A DNA stretch of 64,000 nucleotides from Nothopassalora personata. Lineage: Eukaryota; Ascomycota; Dothideomycetes; Mycosphaerellales; Mycosphaerellaceae. The stretch covers positions 6,696,001 to 6,760,000 of the forward strand of contig CM066287.1 of NCBI GenBank assembly GCA_033816765.1. The letters are read 5' to 3'. The notes beneath the pieces were generated by a model. It was not told the DNA's origin. It made no database searches and saw only the letters and a program-made list of their open reading frames with translations. A program made the translations under genes and the position numbers. This document shows positions 55,078 through 64,000 of this stretch, one piece after another. Position 1 is the first letter of the stretch. Each line of letters starts with the position of its first letter.

Positions 55078-56180
55078 ATGCAGGTTCCTACGTACTGTCC
55101 GGCAGTGTTTGTTGTCCAAGCCACGGAGTACAAAGGCGTGTCGGTGGCCGTGAAGAAGACCATCATAATCCTCTGCAACGACATCATTGTGCCGTCTATC
55201 GAGTCCATCGCAGAGCCAGGCCGCCTTCACCACTGCCATTATCCTCTTCACCTTGGCAAATGTAGCCTCGGAGATCCTCCCGATACGTTTGGCTCGTTCC
55301 AGGCCCCTTCGACGTGTTGCTGCAAAGGTCCGAGGGCTTTCTTATAGGAGTTGGCGTATCAATGTATTGAATTGGAACACAGCACCTGTCGGCGTTCTAC
55401 TCCTCGGGGCCGCCGGGATGGTGGTATTATTCTTCGCTATGACCTTGGGCCCACAGCCTTACTACTGGCTCAGCTGCAACGGAAGTAAACCGAGCTACTG
55501 CGGCTCGATGCCTATTGCTAGCCGTTCTGGCTGGGTGCCATCGCCTGTTTACCCTTCGTCCTCCTCATGGCAAGAAAGAGCATCTCGTCACGATGGCAAC
55601 GGGTGTCTCACACGAGAGGCTGTAAGTCTTCCACCGATGGATCTCGAATGCAATGTTCATCCTGGCTCTGATTCACACCTTCCCATATGTCGTCTACCAC
55701 ATTCGAATTGGAGACATAGATGACCAGTGGAACACATCCGTCTTCTACTGGACCGGCGCCGTCGCTCTCGTTGCCCAAGCACGGTTGACCTTTGCTTCGT
55801 TCAGTCCACTGAGGTGCATTGATGCTGCAGGTATCTCTTGCGAATATCTGCTAACTTCTTCCACTGCGACTTCACCCTCACCTTGGCGTAAGTAAAATAT
55901 CGCCATTATCAACACGTACGCTAACTAAGTAGGCCACAGGCAATACTTCCTCGTCACCCTCATCTTCTTCGCACCGCGGTCAATCACAGTGCTTCTTGAC
56001 GGTCCGTGCGGTGGTGTTGTCATCGCCGAAGGCTCTGGAACGGGCTGGTTGCATTCCTCAGGCAGCTACAACTTCAGACCATCCCTCCGAGTCATCCTCG
56101 TGACGCGAGATGAAGCCACTTAGACGTGGTTCGAGAAAGCTGTAGCCGACGAGATCGCTGCAGCTGAAGAGCGGAAGAGC
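55078..56180 (+). pseudogene. Decayed ferric reductase-like (FRE/NOX) gene
   Basis: Fragments in changing frames follow the order of a ferric-chelate reductase. They are a first membrane part (NTAPVGVLLLGAAGMVVLFF, near 55380), a segment LPFVLLMARKS, then VFHRWISNAMFILALIHTF preceded by TAA at 55623-55625 in place of a Gln codon. Next come VFYWTGAVALVAQARLTFAS, DGPCGG of the FAD/NAD region (near 56000), and VILVTRDEAT followed by TAG (56121-56123) and TWFEKAVADEI. Sections normally present between these are absent. It starts only a few bases after the monooxygenase relic. Both losses look old. Confidence 0.65.
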
Positions 56181-56296
56181 CCATCGGGCTTGGCATTTGC
56201 CACGGCGTTCCGTGACGCGTTGTGGACGCGGCGAACTACCTCGTTCCCTTTCGCAACAGCACCTCTTCCCAACATCCACATCATATCTTCATCGAC

Positions 56297-58399
56297 ATGG
56301 ACTGGACGGGCGGCACTCGTCGTCGCTTTGCAGGGAAGGGCAAAAGCAACGCCGTCCTGCAAAAGCAGAAGGCACACTTCGCCAAGGTGAATGCACAAAA
56401 GCAGCAGCTCTTCGAAACACCAGACTTTCTACGTGACGCTATTGCTTCGAGACCTCATCGGCCGTCAGTATCTTCATCGCACCAATACACTGCTCAACCG
56501 AGCATAGGCAATCGTTCTGAACGATCTGCATTTCAACACAGCGTGCGACACTCCGGTGATGAGACATCACCTCACAAGCGGCATTCCATTTCAAACGAGC
56601 TCGATGAGCAGTTGCCAGTGCCTCGTCCACCCGGTAGGTACGGCATCGGGAGTGCTGACACCAAGCATGGTAAGGCGACGTCAGTGAAGCCTCAAAGACC
56701 GGCAACAGTGACTGATGAAGAACGACTGCTGCTCGCGAACCGCGAACGTCTGCTTGCCCGCCATGACTGGCTAGGACTCTCAGCAGCCAGACCATTGCGC
56801 ATGAAGTTTCCTGAACCAAGTGACAAGGCGAATGTTGGGAAGCGGCGGAAGATACAGAAGTCGAGGGACCACAAGGCCAAGCCAGCTCGTCAACGATCAC
56901 GTACGCCGTTGTTCAGGCAGGAACTCAGACCTAGAGATGTCACACCGAGCAACGCTGAGCAGAATATTGACATGAACATCAAGATTGGCACAGATGCATT
57001 CGCCAGCCAGACCCAGACCTCACGTCAGTCGCCTACCCTAGCCAGTACCAGCATGCGACAGCCATCAACAGAGTTCGGTCCAATATCTGAAGAATCCATG
57101 CTATTGGGCGTGGATGGCGATGGATTTGAGTTGAAGACAGACCAGAGTGGACCTTTGCACGAATTACATGGAGACCTGCGGACCAACTACACTGGTCCCA
57201 GCTACGACTTTGTAGCGCCCACGGTCTCGATGGCACCAAGCCTCCAGCTATCACAGGACAGCGAACCAACATCGACAGTGCTTGCCCGGCATCATATACA
57301 GCACCATCCTGCAACAATGTACCACGAACATCATGCGTTTGCCGACCCGAGACGTTATCCGGATAGCCAAGATCCTGACGCTGCAAATGACCATGACCTC
57401 GGTGTCGCGGTACCGGGTCCTTTCGACGTCCGTACTGCCAATGCAATGTCGGAGCAGATGGTTCTGGAAGATGATGATGACGATGAATATGACGAAGAGA
57501 CTTTCCGTACTCTCATGAAGGCTGATGCGACTCTTTCTGGCAAGAGTTCTATGACTGCTATGGCATCTTCAAGCGTCATGCAGCCTGCACCTATGACGAT
57601 CTCGCAACCACAACCTGCGATACGAGACCAACAGGAAACCCAAGGCTACTCATATGCTGCAGATCATCACATCCTGGTACCACGAAGCAATTCTATGATT
57701 GCCGAGCGTGCAGAAACCACAAAATCAGAACAGTACGGACCCACTGACACGGCGACTTCGATTGCCTTCGGATCACCGTCAAATTCACTCCGACAATTGT
57801 ACCGCACGACCAGCCGACCAACAGAGGAAACGCAAATGCCGGCTGAGCCTCCCAATGAAGATGAAGACGAGGCTATGTGGCGAAGCTTATATCTGAAGAG
57901 TCAAGCCAGTGACAATGCCACGTCAGATCTGGCAGATACTGTCCAGAAGACTTGGGTCGCGGAATCTGACGATGCTATCCAGCCCGCGGACTACAGCTCG
58001 TCTTCCAAAGCAAGAACAGAGAAAGTCATGTCAGACAATGCTACCTTCGGCGGCTCTGTTCTGGCAGGCTATGAAGGCTCCGAGGACGGGGACGAAGACG
58101 CCGAGGAAGAATCTTCGCAACGGCAGACGAGCACGTCAATGATCGGACATGCTACGACGGTCGCTCCAGAATTCGACGATATCGATGACATCGAACATGA
58201 ATATGATGCCGGAGATCGTCTAGAACCTCGCTCCTTCACTACTGGCAACATTCATGCTACCTCCGCAATGTCAGCAGGTTACCACAAGCGCTTTGCTAAG
58301 CGTAAGAAATCGACCCGGCCATCTTTTGAGAAAGCCCCCCGCTTCGAATCGTCGAAATACAAAGACACGCGGCAGGAAGCATCAACGTATGTGCGTTGA
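56297..58399 (+). CDS. Unknown conserved fungal protein
   Basis: Intronless, 700 residues from the ATG in MDWTGGTRRRFAGKGKSN. The N-terminal 45 residues (MDWTGG...QKAHFAKVNAQKQQ) and a segment near residues 160-200 (RERLLARHDWLGLSAARPLR) look conserved. This pattern is familiar from unnamed proteins in many ascomycetes. The rest is low complexity, acidic in places (EDDDDDEYDEETF, EDGDEDAEEESS), and ends basic (KRFAKRKKSTRPSF). Function unknown; a nuclear role is possible from the basic clusters. It is intact although both neighbours are pseudogenes, which suggests selection. The frame also extends upstream of this ATG with no support. Confidence 0.7.
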   Translation: MDWTGGTRRRFAGKGKSNAVLQKQKAHFAKVNAQKQQLFETPDFLRDAIASRPHRPSVSSSHQYTAQPSIGNRSERSAFQHSVRHSGDETSPHKRHSISNELDEQLPVPRPPGRYGIGSADTKHGKATSVKPQRPATVTDEERLLLANRERLLARHDWLGLSAARPLRMKFPEPSDKANVGKRRKIQKSRDHKAKPARQRSRTPLFRQELRPRDVTPSNAEQNIDMNIKIGTDAFASQTQTSRQSPTLASTSMRQPSTEFGPISEESMLLGVDGDGFELKTDQSGPLHELHGDLRTNYTGPSYDFVAPTVSMAPSLQLSQDSEPTSTVLARHHIQHHPATMYHEHHAFADPRRYPDSQDPDAANDHDLGVAVPGPFDVRTANAMSEQMVLEDDDDDEYDEETFRTLMKADATLSGKSSMTAMASSSVMQPAPMTISQPQPAIRDQQETQGYSYAADHHILVPRSNSMIAERAETTKSEQYGPTDTATSIAFGSPSNSLRQLYRTTSRPTEETQMPAEPPNEDEDEAMWRSLYLKSQASDNATSDLADTVQKTWVAESDDAIQPADYSSSSKARTEKVMSDNATFGGSVLAGYEGSEDGDEDAEEESSQRQTSTSMIGHATTVAPEFDDIDDIEHEYDAGDRLEPRSFTTGNIHATSAMSAGYHKRFAKRKKSTRPSFEKAPRFESSKYKDTRQEASTYVR

Positions 58400-58599
58400 C
58401 TGGATCGCTGGGGGTCCATTGTCACGCCACTGCTGCACACGAGTGCGAGCAGTTGTCTGCGATGCTAGTTCCCGACAGCGTCGAAAGACTATGCTGGGTT
58501 TGCAGCACACGGCGTTGTAATGTATACGGGATGAAGGCAGTTTCACATCGCTACCGACTGACTGCATACTGCTGCTGACTGTCGATTTGACCTTGATCA

Positions 58600-60268
58600 A
58601 TGGACCACCTTCGGCGGCGGCACATTTGAAATGGATGGTGTTCGGTTGCACATAGTCCTTCAATCCGTCGATGCCAGACTCTCTACCGTATCCAGACTGC
58701 TTGAAGCCTCCGAATGATGATTAAAGAATCCTTTGTGAGCCTCAGGCACCGAGGTTAGGTAGGATCACCCTTCCAAGGCTCAACAAATGGCGTTTAAGGC
58801 CTAATGTTGAAAGCAGTGTTAATTCGAACAGTGCCTGCCTCAAGTTTGCTGGCTACCCGAAGCGCACGCGCGATGTCGGATGTATCGGTAGTGGACCCGA
58901 GTGCGTAGCTCGAGTCGTTTTGCAAGCGCGATGGCTTGTTCTTCGCCGTTAAACGTGTGCAGGGAGATCGCTGGACCGAAGATCTCGTCGACGTACACCT
59001 CAAAAGTTGTAAGTGTGATCTCGAAGGGGAACAAGGAGCTATGCATGTGGTTGACTTACCTTACTGTTCAGATCGGGGTTCAAGAAGATTGTAGGTCTGA
59101 CAAACGTGCCTTTATCGCCCTTTCTCTCGCCATCAGTCAGGACTTATTTTCCTTCTCCCCATTCATGAAGCTCATAACCCTCTCGAACTGCTTCTTATCG
59201 GCCAAGCGACCGAATTCCGTATCCTCGAGATTTGGACCGCCCATCTGCTTGTCGGCATTTTCGGACGCAGTCTTGATAGCCTTGATGAACTGTGGAGCGA
59301 TTCCCTCCTGGAGCAGAACCCGACTGGCCGCGAAACAGATCTGTCGCGAATTTCTCAAAAATGACCTAGAGCTGTGCTCGACCGCATTCTCAAGATTGGC
59401 ATCGTCAAACATGAGAGCAGGCGACTTGCCACCTAGCTCCAAGGAAACGTGTTTCAGGTTGGACTTGGACGCCGCTGGCATGACCTTGCGTCCAGCTACC
59501 GCGGAGCCTGTTAACGCGATCATGTAGATACTCACGTGGTACGCCAGAGGCGATCCGACTGGACCAGCGCCATTGACCACTTTAATCACACCCAACGGGA
59601 ATACAGCCTCGTTGATGAGATCTCCATACGCCGCACGAGCAAGCGGCGACATTTCACTCGACTTAAGCATGAACGTATTTCCAGTCGCCATAGCCGGCGC
59701 CATCCTCCACGCCGCAAGAACGTGCGGTCCCCAGAGCACCATCATCAATACGCCCACAACATCTCCAAATCATGACGTTCCACGCCAAAATCTCCGCACA
59801 AGCGCCCCCCCCCCATACTGCACAATCTTCTACGTCCCATCCTCATCCGGCGGGAAACTCCCTCCCGCCACCTTCCCCACCAAACCAGTATAATACGCAA
59901 CAGCGCCTCGGATAAACTTCCTCGCCACGCTGCTGAGTAGGACCACCGCTGCGGACTCCAGACGTGCGAGCTTTTCGACGTTTGCTTCGTGGAGGGAGGC
60001 GAACTTGAACATTATTGCGGTGCGCTTGTGGCCTGCTGTGTCGCGCCATGCTGAGAAAGCTTTTGCCGCGGCCGCGATGGCGGCGTGGATAACTTTTCGG
60101 ACGCGACTTGGACTTTGTCTGCGACGAGGGTTTTGCCGCTGGAGCAGGGGACGTTTTGGGAGGTGTGAGAGACTGTATGGCGGTGTATGGTTGTTGTTGA
60201 TCATTGGACTTTTTGAAGCTTACCTTATCATTGATGACGAGGTTCGTCTGGATCTCGCCTGGAGACAT
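58600..60268 (-). pseudogene. Decayed aldehyde dehydrogenase
   Basis: Read from ATG 60268 (MSPGEIQTN), with pieces in several frames: AAAAKAFSAWRDTAGHKR, IMFKFASLHEAN, YYTGLVGKVAGGSFPPDEDG, TGNTFMLKSSEMSPLA, ALTGSAVAGRKV, LELGGKSPALMFDDANLENA, then the catalytic segment RQICFAASRVLL (Cys kept, but the usual Gly before Gln is Arg). The C-terminal parts are VDEIFGPAISLHTF, DIARALRVASKLEAGTV and GGFKQSGYGRESGIDGLKDY. Frames change repeatedly and stops intervene (for example after DEDGT near 59830), so no full enzyme can be made. A C-run of ten at 59804-59813 marks one break. Confidence 0.7.
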
Positions 60269-60780
60269 TATGATGGTCCAGTCTGATTCTTCGTTGGGAA
60301 GACTCAATTCACTATGGTGCGCGCGAGTTGGCGACGATTGTGAAGGAGACAAGGTCGGATAATATGACCGGGCGTCAAATGCTTTGGCTTCACGTCTACC
60401 TTGGGTGTTGTAGAGGAAGTAGTTGCGCCGCGCCACCACGCACGAAGCTGTGACCCCTCTCTCTCTCTCTCTCTCTCTCTCCTCTCAATAACTCGAATTG
60501 CCTCCACAATCGAGCACTCAACCTGAGCCGCCTCCTCGCACAGATCGCAAAAATTTTTCATCACGAACGTATGCTATGCTTATCAAGCCTTTCGCTTGTT
60601 CAGCGCTTACACATCATGCGCGCATCCAATGTCCAGCGAAGCGTGCGGTGCTTGGTATGTGCTGAGACTCGCACCGATTCCAAATTGCCCTTGCGCGTTC
60701 GCGTCGTCGAAGCCATGATCGTGGGTCGTCCTGGACTTCGTAGGCACATCCATCGTTCTTCATATCTTATCTCGCAAGAA
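60269..60780. other. Intergenic with CT repeat
   Basis: About 510 bases between the aldehyde dehydrogenase relic and the hydrolase. Contains the dinucleotide repeat at 60456-60485 and no gene. Confidence 0.5.
60456..60485. repeat. (CT)n dinucleotide repeat
   Basis: An almost pure run of CT dinucleotides, about 14 units, ending in cctctc. Confidence 0.9.
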
Positions 60781-61917
60781 TCATGCTTTGCCCATTGCTT
60801 CGGTCTTTTCAATGCGATCAACAATGAGCCTATGGAACTCTTTCCTGATCTCGAAAGGTCCGACATGGCCCATGCCCTCATGGAACGACTTTGTCACGCC
60901 GCTCGCCTCGCCACCTAGACCCTCAAGCAGCATCTTGCCGTGTACGAAGTCTATCATGTGGTCGCCAGTACCGTGGAACACCAGAATGCGATTTCTCCCA
61001 ATAGCATCGCCCATCTGCTTAAGCTGCTTGTCTGATTTATGGTGAAACCCCGCAGCATAAAGCTGGCACAAGAAGCCTCTCGGTGTGAACACTCCGGGTG
61101 AGAGGCGTTTGTCGATCTCCTGTGCTGCGAAGCGGTCTCCATTCGACGGGAATGGCTCGACGACATGTTCTGTCTCGTCGGACTTTGCGAGCCACTCGGC
61201 AGAGTAGCAGTCTGCCTTGACTTTGGCGATTTGATCATCCATTGACTTGGGAACCAACAAGTTGATGCGATTCCGAATGTTCTCCATGAAAGGGAGTGTA
61301 CGTACAATGCGTGGTGCCGTCGATATGAGATTCAAGCTGCAAATGCGCTCTGGAATCAGCATCGCGACTTCTTGCGAGATCATACCACCCATACTGATTC
61401 CCACGACATGGACGCTTCGTTCATCCTTCCAGCCAACATGATTCAGAAGCTCGACTGCATCCTTTGCCATCTCTGATGTAGTGTATCGGAGAATGGGCTT
61501 GTCAGACTCTCCCATGCCTCTGTTGTCGAATATGAGGCACGTATACTCATCGCCTTCGGTATGTCCAAAGTCCTTCGTTTGTCGTTGCCACGTTTTCATA
61601 AATCCTCCAAGTCCCATTATCCAGATGATCTTCTTAGGCCCGTGGCCATGGATTTCGTACGCCAGCTTGAAGGGTCCGCCTCGACCAGCCGCGACGTCAA
61701 TCTTCCCTTTGCTGTCTGCTTTCAGTTTCCAGTGTACGTGAGGATATTCCGGATGTCTCTGGAGTTCCTCTGCTGTCATCGGCCTTGGTCCCATGCCACC
61801 GTGCGCTCGTTCATGTGGCGCGCGGTGCTCATCTTTGAGAAACGGGAGATAATTTTGGAGATGGCTCTTTGCAGATCCAGCGAGACCTGCGTCTGCGTCT
61901 GCGTCCATCTTTGACAT
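60781..61917 (-). CDS. Alpha/beta hydrolase
   Basis: Intronless, 378 residues. The fold is seen from IIWIMGLGGFMKTWQRQ (oxyanion-hole strand), IFDNRGMGESDKP, and the nucleophile elbow VVGISMGG with Ser175. Asp319 in FHGTGDHMIDFVHG and His351 in EGMGHVGPFE complete a catalytic triad in the correct order. There is no signal peptide, so it is likely cytosolic. It resembles uncharacterised fungal hydrolases related to epoxide-hydrolase/esterase types. The substrate is unknown. The 80-residue N-terminal extension (AEELQRHPEYPHVHWKLK) includes a segment conserved in such homologues. The start is the first ATG; MDADADAG at residue 4 is an alternative. Confidence 0.85.
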   Translation of the reverse strand: MSKMDADADAGLAGSAKSHLQNYLPFLKDEHRAPHERAHGGMGPRPMTAEELQRHPEYPHVHWKLKADSKGKIDVAAGRGGPFKLAYEIHGHGPKKIIWIMGLGGFMKTWQRQTKDFGHTEGDEYTCLIFDNRGMGESDKPILRYTTSEMAKDAVELLNHVGWKDERSVHVVGISMGGMISQEVAMLIPERICSLNLISTAPRIVRTLPFMENIRNRINLLVPKSMDDQIAKVKADCYSAEWLAKSDETEHVVEPFPSNGDRFAAQEIDKRLSPGVFTPRGFLCQLYAAGFHHKSDKQLKQMGDAIGRNRILVFHGTGDHMIDFVHGKMLLEGLGGEASGVTKSFHEGMGHVGPFEIRKEFHRLIVDRIEKTEAMGKA

Positions 61918-62371
61918 GGTGAGGTTGTGCAGGTTATGACGTGGCTGAAGAGTCGCAAAAGTTTGCGAGCACAGAAGAGCTCGACCGCGATGCGTAGCTG
62001 TTCCAACTGCGCGATATCCTGTCTCAGCTAAAGTCGCTCGAAAGGCGTGAAGAGAAGATGAAGTTTATGTGTATGGATGCGAAATGTTGAGAAAGTGTTC
62101 GATAGCGCATGCCTGCTTGTCTTACTCCCAGGTCCTCGGCTCGGGGTCCACGTGGCCCTGATCCCTGCAGCACATCACGTCTCTGCCACCATCCTGGACT
62201 TTCACATGCTTGATGTCTTACAGCTCAAACGAAGCATCTTCAGCATGGTCGTCTCAAGAGACAGGCTCTATGTCGTTTAGCATGTTCGAAGCTTCACATA
62301 CGTAGGATGTACTCAGCTCGCTATCTGGTCATCGGTTCTCCAGAATACACCTCGAAACTATAGTCGTGGCT
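61918..62371. other. Intergenic, nothing recognised
   Basis: About 450 bases upstream of the hydrolase; holds its promoter. No gene signal. Confidence 0.45.
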
Positions 62372-62713
62372 TTACCCGTCCTCACGCTCGTAGCCTGCGT
62401 TCTCCTCAATAGAATGAATCCATGCTTTTCCATAGCCACGCTTTTCGCTCCATGCCCCTTTTCCAATTCGCCAGTCCCGTGAGGTGTAGTGGCTGACGAC
62501 AAGGACTAGATCAATAGAGAGTGGTGTATAGTCAAATGGACGCTCAATCATCCGATCAAGTAAAGGATGTGCGTCTACCGTGTCCCACAACGTCATCGCT
62601 GCATAGAGTCGCTGGCCCTCCGCTCCAGGCGGGCAGTACCCAGTCTTCTGCCATCCTTCTGAATCGAACGTGTCAATGTCCTGGGCCCGCTTGTAGAGCG
62701 TGCGCAAAGACAT
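62372..62713 (-). CDS. Hypothetical small protein
   Basis: 113 codons from ATG 62713 (MSLRTLYKRAQDIDTFDSEG). Codon use looks coding and the sequence is of mixed composition without repeats, signal peptide or membrane segment. No family recognised. It could also be one exon of a larger gene or a relic, since the region is pseudogene-rich. Confidence 0.35.
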   Translation of the reverse strand: MSLRTLYKRAQDIDTFDSEGWQKTGYCPPGAEGQRLYAAMTLWDTVDAHPLLDRMIERPFDYTPLSIDLVLVVSHYTSRDWRIGKGAWSEKRGYGKAWIHSIEENAGYEREDG

Positions 62714-63285
62714 AGTTTATAGTCGCGGCATTGCGTATAGCAACCGAAGAGAGTCCCGCCAAACATCACCTTCCCCAACGAGTCAGACGCAACTTATCAA
62801 AGCCGTCTCTAGAGTATTTGCGCGGCTCTTGAGTACGTTCGCGAAAGGGGTCGCCGAGAAATCAACGAGTTTGCATAGAGCAGATAAGTTGGCCTTGGCG
62901 AAAGCCTTTGCGCAAATTTCGTAAGTGACCTGGCCATTCTCCACGTCGGGCGAGTTTGAAGAGCAGCACAGACCAAGATGATGAAGTTTGGCTGAGCGGA
63001 AATTGCATTGTACGTTCTTCACAACGACAAGGTCTTGAAAGCAGCCATCCTAGGCCGACGAAGCATTCCCACATACATGGAGCTACATAGTATTAACATG
63101 AAGTAATGAGTTCCTCTATCGTGTAGACAAAGCGTACCTCGATAAAGCTCTTCCTGATGTACAGCGCTCATTCGCATTCTTCTCATCATCATTAGCGGTG
63201 TCCGGCGTGTGGCAGACTTCTTTCTTTCTCTGGTCCTCGTCATTGGGGTACAAGGATGCAAGTCATCGGCCGCCTCTTTATCATT
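62714..63285. other. Intergenic, nothing recognised
   Basis: About 570 bases. The direct motif gtttgcgcaaattt/tatttgcgcggc near 62815-62920 is AT/GC mixed and not clearly functional. No gene. Confidence 0.4.
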
Positions 63286-64000
63286 CTACACCACTCTCGC
63301 CTCAGCACTTCCAATGGGCCGACCAGCAAAGCCAACGCATCCTTCCACGACGCCCCGCCTTGCGGCTTCAGAGCTGACCTTCGCACCACCAAGATAGTTC
63401 AGCCAGATGAGCTTGCTGATGCGCTCGTCCGGAACAGTCCCCAGCAGCTGCGTCTGCTTGTCTTTCCCTGATGCACCTGGCTTCGCCTGAAACCAGACAT
63501 CCATATTACCCATAGTCCCTCGTGACAGAATCATGACAGATCCTTGCGGCGCCTTGCCACCTGCAAAAATACTCTTGAAGCTACCAATAGCTTGGCCAAA
63601 GTCTTCGGCATCATACTCGGTCTCCACGCCCTGAGCGCGCTGCTTTGCTTCACGTGTGCGGTTTGTGATGCCGGTGATCCAGCCGTCGCGCAAGTGGGCG
63701 AAGTCGGTGTTCCTTGTAGGTGCAACGCGCCACGCAGTCTTGAGACCGGGTACTTTCAAAAGTTCCTGCCATATTTCTTGGCTCTTGTTAGGGTCTAACA
63801 GAATCTTCTTCAACTCCTCCTTCTCGGATGGGATAAGCGTCGATGCGCTCTCGTTGATGACGTGAATCAGCCTCTCTTGCAGCGCACTGATGTCCTGGGT
63901 CCGGATGTACATGCCCACCACGTAGACCTGGACTCTCAAGAATGACACTGTCCGGATACCCAGGCCGAGTAACGTATATTCCTCCTGGTTCTGAACGTTT
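63286..64000 (-). CDS. aim18: AIM18-like mitochondrial protein, 5' partial
   Basis: The gene enters from the right edge. Reading - from the edge, the frame gives NVQNQEEYTLLGLGIRTVSF, then LRVQVYVVGMYI, and continues to TGA at 63286. The order VSFLRVQVYVVGMYI, RVAPTRNTDFAHLRDGWITG, RISKLIWLNYLGGAKVSSEAAR and VVEGCVGFAGRPIG is that of the fungal Aim18/Aim46 family, which has a chalcone-isomerase-like fold and lies in mitochondria. About 238 residues are present; the missing part would be the targeting sequence and linker. The Met at 63948 in the frame is not the start. Confidence 0.8.
   Translation of the reverse strand, partial: NVQNQEEYTLLGLGIRTVSFLRVQVYVVGMYIRTQDISALQERLIHVINESASTLIPSEKEELKKILLDPNKSQEIWQELLKVPGLKTAWRVAPTRNTDFAHLRDGWITGITNRTREAKQRAQGVETEYDAEDFGQAIGSFKSIFAGGKAPQGSVMILSRGTMGNMDVWFQAKPGASGKDKQTQLLGTVPDERISKLIWLNYLGGAKVSSEAARRGVVEGCVGFAGRPIGSAEARVV

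Overview
This window is a chromosome piece from a filamentous ascomycete, most likely a Dothideomycete (Mycosphaerellales-like; this placement is inference). The support is as follows. Genes are split by short GT-AG introns of about 46-121 bp. The gene set is typical of Pezizomycotina (Sec10, Use1, Rna1/RanGAP, Cox17, Alg6, nucleolin-like Nsr1/Gar2, Dis3, epsilon-COP, a Pom1-like DYRK kinase). The first 5.9 kb carries the mark of repeat-induced point mutation (RIP): CpA and TpG are almost absent and TpA is in excess, while CpG is kept.

Region 1-5875 is a RIP-mutated transposon graveyard. It holds a readable Ty3/gypsy Gag relic on the + strand (about 900-1500), whose CCHC zinc knuckle now reads Tyr at every Cys and His position, an 8-bp-period minisatellite (2280-2397), and a decayed frame on the - strand (4510-4824) that looks like a transposon integrase-core protein. 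Region 5876-13213 is accessory DNA: a gene broken by two RIP-type nonsense changes (7002-7604), a secreted NTF2/SnoaL-like protein (8006-8661), a cytochrome P450 with one junction that loses frame (8754-10648, -), a Dabb-domain protein (11134-11652, -) and a small secreted six-cysteine protein (12668-13213).

Region 14460-51024 is a mostly housekeeping core. In order it holds an F-box protein (-), Use1 SNARE (-), exocyst Sec10 (-), an S28 serine peptidase (+), RanGAP (-), Cox17 (+), Alg6 (-), Nsr1/Gar2 (+), an ankyrin relic (-), a conserved protein often named 'casein kinase II beta 2' in fungi (-), Dis3 (+), a broken unknown gene (36841-37577, +), epsilon-COP (-), an unknown protein (-), an Obg/YchF-type GTPase (-), a Pom1-like kinase (+) and a HAD-family protein (-). 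Several pairs are divergent and share short promoters (Rna1/Cox17 277 bp; CK2-beta-2-like/Dis3 266 bp).

Region 51025-64000 is accessory again. It has a roughly 306-bp MITE-like element (52191-52496), decayed copies of an FAD-dependent monooxygenase, a ferric reductase and an aldehyde dehydrogenase, one intact unknown gene between the relics (56297-58399), an intact alpha/beta hydrolase (60781-61917, -), and the 3' part of an AIM18-like mitochondrial protein running off the right edge (63286-64000, -). Multi-kilobase housekeeping frames are intact, so the many frame breaks in the accessory genes look biological rather than due to poor sequence. I found no tRNA, rRNA, CRISPR or clearly novel multi-gene system. 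The most interesting signals are the RIP island, its apparent leakage into a neighbouring gene, and the two pseudogene-rich zones.
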